Source of the DNA: an uncultured Pelagibacteraceae bacterium
GTDB taxonomy: Bacteria; Pseudomonadota; Alphaproteobacteria; Pelagibacterales; Pelagibacteraceae
DNA: 46,924 bases
Reading direction: 5' to 3'
Assembly (NCBI GenBank): GCA_902535255.1
Contig: CACASQ010000005.1
Location: 1-46,924, forward strand
This document shows positions 40,753-46,924 of the stretch, piece after piece. The position numbers and the translations under genes were made by a program. The notes under the pieces were generated by a model. It was not told the origin of the DNA. It worked only from the letters and a program-made list of their open reading frames with translations, and ran no database searches. Numbering within the stretch: position 1 is the stretch's first letter; every line of letters begins with the position of its first letter.

Positions 40753-41673
40753 ATGGGAATTTTTGATAAGTTTAAATCAGGACTTGGAAAAAGTTCATCG
40801 AGCTTTTCAGATGGCTTTAAAAATATTTTTTCTAAAAAAAAGATTGACTCCACAATTCTTGAAGAATTCGAGGAATTAATAATTTCTTCTGATGCCGGTG
40901 TTGAAGTAGCAAAGGAGCTTAGAAAAGATTTTGAAAACTTCAAGGTTGATAAAAAATTAGATGATCATAAAGAAATTTTAAAACTCTTAGCTGATAAGTT
41001 AGCGATAAATCTTCAAAAGTACGAAAAAGATTTAAGCCTAATGGGGAATGCAAAATCTGCTGTAATTGTTGTATCTGGTGTGAACGGCGTTGGAAAAACA
41101 ACAAGTATCGGAAAACTAGGAAAGTATTTTAAAGACAATAATAGATCCGTTGTCTTTGGTGCTGCAGATACTTTTAGAGCAGCAGCCATAGATCAGCTTC
41201 AAGTTTGGGCTGCAAAAGTAAAAGTAGATATAATTAAGTCAGAAATAAATAGTGACCCGGCTTCTGTTGCTTTTAAAACTGCAGAATTTGCAAAAAAAAA
41301 TGAAATTGATATCGCCTTAATAGACACAGCAGGAAGACTACAAAATAAAAAAAATCTAATGGAAGAATACAAAAAAATTATAAATGTCCTGAAAAAAATT
41401 GATGAGTCTTTTCCAAATGAAGTAATTCTAGTTCTTGATGCAACTACTGGTCAAAATGCATTAAATCAAGTTGAAGAATTTAGTAAAATACATAATCTTA
41501 CAGGTCTTATAATTACAAAACTTGATAGTACTGCAAAAGGCGGGGTAGTTTTAGCAATTTGCAAAAAATATAATTTACCTATAGTTGCAATTGGAATGGG
41601 TGAAAAAGAAGATGACTTGCAACCCTTTAATGCTGAATATTTTTCAAAGGCTTTGTTAGGTATTGAAGCCTAA
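40753..41673 (+). CDS. ftsY: Signal recognition particle receptor FtsY
   Basis: Membrane-associated GTPase that receives SRP-ribosome complexes. 306 residues: NG domain with G-V-N-G-V-G-K-T-T, D-T-A-G-R, T-K-L-D-S-T-A-K-G-G and G-M-G-E-K-E-D-D-L-Q. The acidic A domain of E. coli FtsY is absent; only about 20 residues, with F-D-K-F-K-S-G-L, precede the N domain. Both SRP GTPases therefore sit either side of dapF. Its last 18 bases overlap the end of a hydrolase gene on the other strand. Confidence 0.96.
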   Translation: MGIFDKFKSGLGKSSSSFSDGFKNIFSKKKIDSTILEEFEELIISSDAGVEVAKELRKDFENFKVDKKLDDHKEILKLLADKLAINLQKYEKDLSLMGNAKSAVIVVSGVNGVGKTTSIGKLGKYFKDNNRSVVFGAADTFRAAAIDQLQVWAAKVKVDIIKSEINSDPASVAFKTAEFAKKNEIDIALIDTAGRLQNKKNLMEEYKKIINVLKKIDESFPNEVILVLDATTGQNALNQVEEFSKIHNLTGLIITKLDSTAKGGVVLAICKKYNLPIVAIGMGEKEDDLQPFNAEYFSKALLGIEA

Positions 41674-42459
41674 AAACTTTCTTAAAGAATTCATTAATTG
41701 ATCATTAAATTCCATCATATGGTCGTCGTTTTCGGAAAAGTAACTAAATTTTGGTTGATTAGCCTTATCAAATAATTCTACGCCCATTTTGAAAGGGACA
41801 ACATCATCTTTCTTGCCATGCATGATTAAAATAGGAGTATTAATATTTTTAATCTTTTTTGAAGAATCGTATCTATCTTTTATTAATAAATCGATTGGTA
41901 AATAAGGATAATATATTTTTGCTGCATCAGCAATCGAAGTAAAAGGTGACTCTAAAATAATTCCTGCAAAAGTGTTATCCTGACCCAACTCTGTAGCTAC
42001 ACCTGTTCCGAGTGACTCGCCATATAAAATTATGTTTTTATTTTTAACTCCAGCCTCGTTGAGCCACAAGACTGATTTTCTAGCGTCATTATATAAATTT
42101 TCCTCTTTTGGTTTTCCCGGGTTACCACTAAATCCTCTCCACGAAATAATAAGAATATTTACATTAAATTTATTTAATTCATTAAGCTTATGAACCCTAT
42201 TAGTTAGATCGCCTGCATTGCCATGAAAGTATAAAATTGTTTTATCTTTTTTTAAGTCTTTTTCCAAAAACCATGATTTAAGTTTTATATCTTTATCAAC
42301 TTCAATAAAAACTTCTTTATATTCAAATTGGATCTCGTCTCCCATGTAGTTGTTTTCACTTGGGTGATAAAGTAATTTTCTTTGGTACAAATAAGTAAAA
42401 AGTACAATTATGATGTAAGCTAATATAATTGATGAAAAAGCTAAATAAAGATACTTCAT
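41656..42459 (-). CDS. Alpha/beta hydrolase with N-terminal membrane anchor
   Basis: 267 residues. A hydrophobic helix at about 5-25 anchors it, with the catalytic domain probably outside the cytoplasm (inference). Oxyanion segment F-H-G-N-A-G (79-84), nucleophile Ser149 in G-E-S-L-G-T-G, Asp218 or Asp219 in H-G-K-K-D-D, and His247 in D-D-H-M-M form the expected triad. It resembles the BEM46/YfhR-like serine hydrolases (COG1073 type). Substrate unknown. Overlaps the EamA-type gene by 4 bases and is the last gene of the TRAP-amidase run. Confidence 0.85.
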   Translation of the reverse strand: MKYLYLAFSSIILAYIIIVLFTYLYQRKLLYHPSENNYMGDEIQFEYKEVFIEVDKDIKLKSWFLEKDLKKDKTILYFHGNAGDLTNRVHKLNELNKFNVNILIISWRGFSGNPGKPKEENLYNDARKSVLWLNEAGVKNKNIILYGESLGTGVATELGQDNTFAGIILESPFTSIADAAKIYYPYLPIDLLIKDRYDSSKKIKNINTPILIMHGKKDDVVPFKMGVELFDKANQPKFSYFSENDDHMMEFNDQLMNSLRKFLGFNT

Positions 42460-43358
42460 GTTTTTTTCCTAGCAAAATAAACTCCAGTAAAGACCAGTAA
42501 GCCACCTAAGTAATGAAAACTAAGAAGTGGTTCTTCAAAAATTATAATTCCAAATATAGATCCATAAACTGCAAATAAATATAAAGTAAACCCCGCAAAT
42601 GATGCACCAACATATTTTTGTAACCGTGTATATAATGAGAAAGCAATAATACTAGGAGAAATAGCGGCGAATATTATCCAGAACAAAAATGTCTGATTGT
42701 AGTTTGTCTTAGCAAAGTAAATATTTTCTAAAAGAAAAAATGGGAAAAGCGATATAAATCCAAACATTGCAATTAAAGTGAATCGAGCCATTAAACTAAA
42801 TTTTGATTTCCAATTTAACAAATATATTGAGTACAGAGCCCAGCCTAATGCTGCACCTAGAACCCATAAGTCACCTATAGTAAAATTTAAGTTGATTAAA
42901 AAATCTAAATTGCCTTTAGATATAATTGTAAAAACACCTGCAATACAAATTAATAAGCCCAGTATCCTAAAAAAATTAATTTTTTCTTTAAAAAATAAAA
43001 TTGATAAAAAGATTATAATTACTGGTGAAGATGTATAGATAATACCAATATTTGCCATTGTTGTTGTCATACCTGCAAGATTTGGAAAAGCCCCACATAT
43101 ACCACAACCCATTGAACCTAAGAAAAACAGTTTAAAAAACTCTTTATTAAACTCTTTTTTGGATTTTAAAATTTCATTAAAAAAAAAGGGAAATAATATT
43201 ATGAATACTGTAAACCATCGCCAAAACGCCAAAGAAATAGGCGGCACAGACTCCACACCTCCTCTTGCAACAATAGTATTCGTAGCCATAAAAATTGGCT
43301 GGATTAACAAAAGTAAATAAGGAGCGTAAGGATTATTTTTTGTCAATGAAGGCTTCAT
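42456..43358 (-). CDS. EamA-type drug/metabolite transporter (DMT) permease
   Basis: 300 residues with ten predicted membrane helices in two EamA repeats (about 10-140 and 155-295). P-I-F-M-A-T-N-T-I-V-A-R-G in helix 1 and the second-half G-D-L-W-V-L-G-A-A-L-G-W-A-L-Y-S are typical. These carriers usually export amino acids or other metabolites; substrate cannot be read here. Overlaps its neighbours on both sides (4 bases with the hydrolase, 26 with the small membrane protein), so translation is probably coupled. Confidence 0.88.
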   Translation of the reverse strand: MKPSLTKNNPYAPYLLLLIQPIFMATNTIVARGGVESVPPISLAFWRWFTVFIILFPFFFNEILKSKKEFNKEFFKLFFLGSMGCGICGAFPNLAGMTTTMANIGIIYTSSPVIIIFLSILFFKEKINFFRILGLLICIAGVFTIISKGNLDFLINLNFTIGDLWVLGAALGWALYSIYLLNWKSKFSLMARFTLIAMFGFISLFPFFLLENIYFAKTNYNQTFLFWIIFAAISPSIIAFSLYTRLQKYVGASFAGFTLYLFAVYGSIFGIIIFEEPLLSFHYLGGLLVFTGVYFARKKT

Positions 43359-43512
43359 AGAACATCATTACAATTACCATACCCATTAAAATGTAAACAG
43401 GAAGCACATCAAAAAATCCTATCATCATTGATCTAGTTAATGTTGTGGCTAAACCAATTAAAAAAAGGGTACAGAGACCAACGCCAATTATTATTGTAAT
43501 TTTATCCTTCAT
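43333..43512 (-). CDS. Small two-helix membrane protein, unknown function
   Basis: Not recognised. From the ATG at 43512 it has 59 residues; a TTG at 43530 is an alternative start. Two hydrophobic helices (about 5-25 and 34-52) are joined by a short loop containing T-R-S-M-M, ending in acidic/basic A-F-I-D-K-K. It overlaps the amidase by 11 bases and the EamA gene by 26, placement that supports real, coupled expression. It could be an accessory subunit of either neighbour. Confidence 0.65.
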   Translation of the reverse strand: MKDKITIIIGVGLCTLFLIGLATTLTRSMMIGFFDVLPVYILMGMVIVMMFYEAFIDKK

Positions 43513-44836
43513 CTCTACAATTTTTTTCAAGCCAGTTAGCTGTACCTAAAAATCTTAAATCATCAAGTTTATCACCAACTAACTGAACACCTAATGGTAA
43601 GTCATTTTCACCTGTAAGTAAAGGTAATGAAATTGTGGGCAAACCAAGATAAGTCCAGATTTTTTGGAAGTCCGCACTTCCAGTAGATTTTAATCCTTTG
43701 TCAGCAACTCCACTTGATGATGGAGTAATAATTCCGTGATAATCTTCAAAAACTTCTTTATAAGACTCATAACTTTGTTTCATAAAATCTGAAGCATCAC
43801 CATATTCTTTTGCTGAATATTTTAACCCCCTAGAGATAGCTTCTCTCATTTCTTTTGAAAGTTTAGTTTTATCTTTTTTATAATAAACTTGAAAATTATT
43901 TGCCATATCAACTTCATGAATGATTTGATGATACTTTGGTATATCGTCAAAGTATGACGGTGTATCAAAAATCTCTATGTTTTTTTTGAAGTTTTTAATT
44001 AGAAATTCAAAAGCTTGCTGTGATTTTTTATTTATATTTTTCCAATTTTTCGTTTTATAAAAGATAAACTTTGGATCAAAAACTGGTCCTTTCTCACATT
44101 CCTGAATCATGTTATCAGCAGCGAAATAAATTGTCGAAGGGTCATGTAAATCTTTTCTAATTAGTGATTTAGCTAATAATGCAATATCTTTTACACTTTT
44201 ACCAAATACTCCCATTGTATCTAGTTTATCTGAAACTTTTAAAACACCGTTTCTGGAAATTAATCCATACGAGGGTTTATATCCAACTACTCCACAATAT
44301 GATGCTGGCCTAATTACTGATCCACCTGTTTGAGAGCCAACTGACAAAGGTGCCATATGTGACGCAACTACAGCTGCTGAGCCGCTTGATGATCCTCCTG
44401 GTGTTCTTGAATAATCATGAGGATTTTTTGTTTTAGATGGATGTATATATGCAAGTTCGCAAGTTACAGTTTTACCCATTATGATTGCTCCTGAATTTTT
44501 TAATAAGTTTACAATTTCAGAATCTTGTGAATTGGACATTTTTTTTCTAAAAACTGTCCCACATTCGGTAGGCATGTCATACGTTCCTATAATATCTTTA
44601 ATGGCAACTGGTATCCCGTGAAGTGACCCTAAAGGTTTTCCAGATTTTCTATAAGTGTCAGCTTCTTCAGCTTTTTCTAATAAAAGTTTTTTGTCTAAAA
44701 ATTGCCAAGCCTGGACATCTTTTTCAAATTTTTTAATTCTATCTAAATAAGCTTTGCAAAGATCTAAAGAAGAAATTTCACCGGAATGAAGTTTTTGTGA
44801 TAAATCGTATGCACTTAAAGATGTAACGTCTATCAT
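43502..44836 (-). CDS. Amidase, amidase-signature family (GatA-like)
   Basis: Hydrolyses a C-N amide bond. 444 residues. The Ser-cisSer-Lys triad is complete: Lys80 in P-V-A-I-K-D, cis-Ser about 150 in G-G-S-S-S-G-S-A, and nucleophile Ser173 in Q-T-G-G-S-V-I-R-P-A-S. No gatB or gatC lies nearby and the C-terminus lacks GatA-like features, so a catabolic amidase is more likely than tRNA amidotransferase. It starts 8 bases after dctM, which suggests it acts on what the TRAP system imports (inference). Confidence 0.9.
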   Translation of the reverse strand: MIDVTSLSAYDLSQKLHSGEISSLDLCKAYLDRIKKFEKDVQAWQFLDKKLLLEKAEEADTYRKSGKPLGSLHGIPVAIKDIIGTYDMPTECGTVFRKKMSNSQDSEIVNLLKNSGAIIMGKTVTCELAYIHPSKTKNPHDYSRTPGGSSSGSAAVVASHMAPLSVGSQTGGSVIRPASYCGVVGYKPSYGLISRNGVLKVSDKLDTMGVFGKSVKDIALLAKSLIRKDLHDPSTIYFAADNMIQECEKGPVFDPKFIFYKTKNWKNINKKSQQAFEFLIKNFKKNIEIFDTPSYFDDIPKYHQIIHEVDMANNFQVYYKKDKTKLSKEMREAISRGLKYSAKEYGDASDFMKQSYESYKEVFEDYHGIITPSSSGVADKGLKSTGSADFQKIWTYLGLPTISLPLLTGENDLPLGVQLVGDKLDDLRFLGTANWLEKNCRDEG

Positions 44837-44844
44837 TTAAATTG

Positions 44845-46206
44845 TTAATTAGCGAATAATGTGTCTGGTAACCAAAGAGCTATTCCTGGAAATAGATACA
44901 TTAAAAACATGGCAAATATAACAATACCAAGGAAAGGCATAATGCCTCTAAATATTTCCATTAACTCTACATTTTTAGCTTGGACACCTTTTAAATAGTA
45001 GGCGGACATTGCCATCGGTGGTGTTAAAAATGAAGTTTGTAAATTCAAAGCGATAAGCATTGCAAAAAAATAAGGATTTACCTCGAAGAAAGCTACTAAA
45101 GGTAAAAATATTGGAACAAATATAATTAAAATTTCCGTCCACTCCAGTGGCCAACCTAATAAGAAAATAATTATTTGTGTGATTACTAAGAATTGCCATG
45201 GTTGTAAATTCATTGATTTGAAGAAATGCTCAAAAACTTCATGACCACCTAAGTAAGAAAAAACAGATGCGAAAGTCCAAGAGCCAATGAATAACCACAT
45301 TATCATTGCAGTTGTCTTTGCAGTTAGAAATACAGATTCTTTAAAATTTTTCCATTTTAAAGTCTTATAAAAATAAGAAAGCACTAAGGCACCAAAGGCT
45401 CCAACTGCTGCAGCCTCTGCAGGTGTTGCAAGTCCTCCTAAAATAGTTCCTAATACTAATATTATTAATGAGAAAAGTGGTAAGAACGAAACCATAACCT
45501 CTTTTATAATTTCAGATCTTGGCGGAATATCCTCTTTTGGAGGTTTAGGCGCTATTGATGGATTAAAATAAGCAAGTGTAACTGCGTACATTATATAAAG
45601 ACCAGCTAATAATAATCCTGGGAAAATTGCTGCTGCAAACAATCTTAAAGGTGAAAGCTGAGCAATAACTGAGTAAACAATTAACATGATACTTGGAGGA
45701 ATCAAAATTCCTAAACATCCACCAGAACAAATTACTCCTGAAGCAAATTTTTTATCATATCCTGCCCTTATCATTGCAGGCCATGCAAGTAATCCCATTA
45801 GTGTAACAACAGCACCGATAATTCCTGTCGCTGTTGAAAATAAAGCACAAGTTACAAGCGCGGCAACAGCCATAGAAGCAGGGAGTCTGTGAGAAGCTAG
45901 TCTTATTGCAAAGAACAATCTAGAAACTATTCCGGCTCTCTCAACTAAGTAGCCCATAAATAAAAAGAGTGGGACGGCGGTTAAAACAGTGTTGTCCATC
46001 ACTGTATAAGTATTCTGAACAAATAATTGAAAAATCCTATTATCAAATAAATGTTCCATTCTTGTAGGATCGAAGTAAGCGTAATAGCCGAATCCAACTC
46101 CCATCGCCATTAATGTAAATGCAATAGGAAAACCTAGCAGTACAGCAAATAAGAAAATTGACATCATTAAAATTGCTATTTCGGGATTAGTTAAACTAAA
46201 TAACAT
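44845..46206 (-). CDS. dctM: TRAP transporter large permease (DctM family)
   Basis: Membrane channel subunit that drives uptake with an ion gradient. 453 residues, about 12-13 helices. G-F-P-I-A-F-T-L near residue 25, V-P-L-F-L-F-M-G-Y-L-V-E-R-A-G-I, the T-A-T-G-I-I-G-A-V-V-T-L-M-G segment and I-P-P-S-I-M-L-I-V-Y are DctM landmarks. The inserted hydrophilic loop P-K-P-P-K-E-D-I-P-P-R-S-E near 220 resembles the branch often labelled mannitol/chloroaromatic. The true ligand is unknown. Overlaps dctQ by 11 bases. Confidence 0.95.
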   Translation of the reverse strand: MLFSLTNPEIAILMMSIFLFAVLLGFPIAFTLMAMGVGFGYYAYFDPTRMEHLFDNRIFQLFVQNTYTVMDNTVLTAVPLFLFMGYLVERAGIVSRLFFAIRLASHRLPASMAVAALVTCALFSTATGIIGAVVTLMGLLAWPAMIRAGYDKKFASGVICSGGCLGILIPPSIMLIVYSVIAQLSPLRLFAAAIFPGLLLAGLYIMYAVTLAYFNPSIAPKPPKEDIPPRSEIIKEVMVSFLPLFSLIILVLGTILGGLATPAEAAAVGAFGALVLSYFYKTLKWKNFKESVFLTAKTTAMIMWLFIGSWTFASVFSYLGGHEVFEHFFKSMNLQPWQFLVITQIIIFLLGWPLEWTEILIIFVPIFLPLVAFFEVNPYFFAMLIALNLQTSFLTPPMAMSAYYLKGVQAKNVELMEIFRGIMPFLGIVIFAMFLMYLFPGIALWLPDTLFAN

Positions 46207-46780
46207 CTTTTTGATCCTCGTCTTGTGAAGTTCGCATTAACATTTTTTCTGTCTCTTCAGCTACTACCATTCGAGCAGGCCAGTGACCGGTTTGAATACA
46301 AATAATTGATCTACAAACTTCGCTTAAACCTTGGATAACTAATAAAATTCCGGCAGCTGGTATTAAAGATTTAGCCATATAAATTTGAATTTGCGCTGGA
46401 CTGTTCCAGCTTGTCTCTTTTATCTTCCATGCAAGTGAAGCATATTCATAACCATAAAACGCTAACGCAAGTACACCAGGGAAGAAAAAAATAAAATATA
46501 AAACTAAATCAATATAACCTTGTGTTCTTGGTTTAAAAAGTCTGTAAATTACATCGCCTCTGACGTGAGCTTCAGTAGATAAAGTGTATGCGCCTGCCAT
46601 CATAAAAATTGCGCCATACATTTGTAAACTAAAATCAAAATTCCATAAGGTAGGAGCATTGAAAGCATATGCCATAACAACTTCATAACAAGTTCCTCCC
46701 ATTAAAATTACAATACACCATGAAAATGCCTTCCCCACGGAAGTACTTAAGGTATCTGCAAAATGAATAAATCCCCTCAT
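46196..46780 (-). CDS. dctQ: TRAP transporter small permease (DctQ family)
   Basis: Four-helix partner of DctM. 194 residues, with helices at about 18-40, 50-70, 90-112 and 130-155. The cytoplasmic end is a Glu/Asp-rich tail. E-A-H-V-R-G-D-V in the second loop is a family hallmark. It starts downstream of a strong terminator-like hairpin that separates it from the binding-protein gene. Confidence 0.93.
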   Translation of the reverse strand: MRGFIHFADTLSTSVGKAFSWCIVILMGGTCYEVVMAYAFNAPTLWNFDFSLQMYGAIFMMAGAYTLSTEAHVRGDVIYRLFKPRTQGYIDLVLYFIFFFPGVLALAFYGYEYASLAWKIKETSWNSPAQIQIYMAKSLIPAAGILLVIQGLSEVCRSIICIQTGHWPARMVVAEETEKMLMRTSQDEDQKDVI

Positions 46781-46818
46781 GAATTTTTAAACTATGCTAA
46801 TTTTTTTATTATTTCCAT

Positions 46819-46850
46819 AAAAAAAAGGGGGCGTAAAAACGCCCCCTTTT
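46819..46850 (-). terminator. Rho-independent terminator between dctP and dctQ
   Basis: GGGGGCG (46827-46833) pairs perfectly with CGCCCCC (46840-46846) around a six-base loop, extended by four A-T pairs. On the minus strand the stem is followed by eight T residues (46826-46819). It is the strongest terminator-like element in the window. Located between the binding protein and the permease genes, it should let dctP exceed dctQM, with read-through supplying the permease. Confidence 0.85.
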
Positions 46851-46865
46851 ATGTTTAAAATATAA

Positions 46866-46924
46866 TTAAATTTTAACTTTTGCTATTGAGCCGAACTCAT
46901 TCTCATAAGCCAACTTGTAATTAG
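46866..46924 (-). CDS. dctP: TRAP solute-binding protein, C-terminal tail only
   Basis: An open minus-strand frame enters from the window edge and stops at 46866. It encodes N-Y-K-L-A-Y-E-N-E-F-G-S-I-A-K-V-K-I. Identification rests on position (upstream of a hairpin and dctQM, the usual P-Q-M order) and on a plausible Lys/Tyr-rich C-terminus; 19 codons are too few to prove family membership. If right, the full gene continues beyond the window. Confidence 0.6.
   Translation of the reverse strand, partial: NYKLAYENEFGSIAKVKI

Overview
The window looks like a chromosomal segment of a SAR11-type alphaproteobacterium (Pelagibacterales; inference). The DNA is very AT-rich, most gene borders overlap or lie within about 30 bases, and no stretch over 300 bases lacks a gene. 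The largest non-coding gap is 164 bases. I see no tRNA, rRNA, insertion sequence, prophage or CRISPR array. Gene orders such as rplU-rpmA-obg-proB-proA, an F1-only atpHAGDC operon behind priA, and sucCDAB-lpd fit an alphaproteobacterium.

Layout. Bases 1-8623 run on the plus strand: methionine biosynthesis (metX partial, metW), gloB, ribosomal proteins L21 and L27, Obg, proline biosynthesis (proB, proA), nadD, rsfS, the protease ctpA and rppH. Bases 8613-24715 run on the minus strand. In transcription order they are a membrane GT-C-like protein, sucC, sucD, sucA, sucB, lpd, priA and atpHAGDC. A short plus-strand pair at 24760-26790 resembles the mycobacterial DprE1 and DprE2 enzymes. Bases 26787-39768 form a 14-gene minus-strand run: ffh, rpsP, trmD, rplS, leuC, leuD, leuB, asd, sdhC, sdhD, sdhA, sdhB, mmsA, mdh. 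After a structured 164-base gap come dapF and ftsY on plus. The window ends with a minus-strand uptake block: dctP (tail only), dctQ, dctM, an amidase, a 59-residue membrane protein, an EamA-type exporter and an alpha/beta hydrolase.

How the genes work together. Central carbon metabolism dominates: 2-oxoglutarate dehydrogenase with its E3, succinyl-CoA synthetase, succinate dehydrogenase and malate dehydrogenase cover much of the oxidative TCA cycle and feed electrons to the chain that drives the F1 ATPase. MmsA feeds propionyl-CoA or acetyl-CoA. Leucine, lysine/threonine, proline and methionine genes are interleaved with translation genes (S16, TrmD, L19, L21, L27, Obg, RsfS) and both SRP GTPases (Ffh, FtsY).

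The most unusual part is the three-gene block 23150-26790 lying between mdh and sucC. It encodes a DprE1-like oxidase, a DprE2-like reductase and a GT-C-like membrane protein. Together they suggest that lipid-linked D-arabinofuranose, or a similar 2-epimerised pentose, is made and transferred in a free-living marine alphaproteobacterium. Other points worth checking are a three-hairpin leader upstream of ffh, a PriA in which the eighth zinc-site cysteine is lysine, a perfect 57-base tandem repeat in the tail of S16, absence of rimM and rlmH from their usual places, and a strong terminator hairpin between dctP and dctQ.
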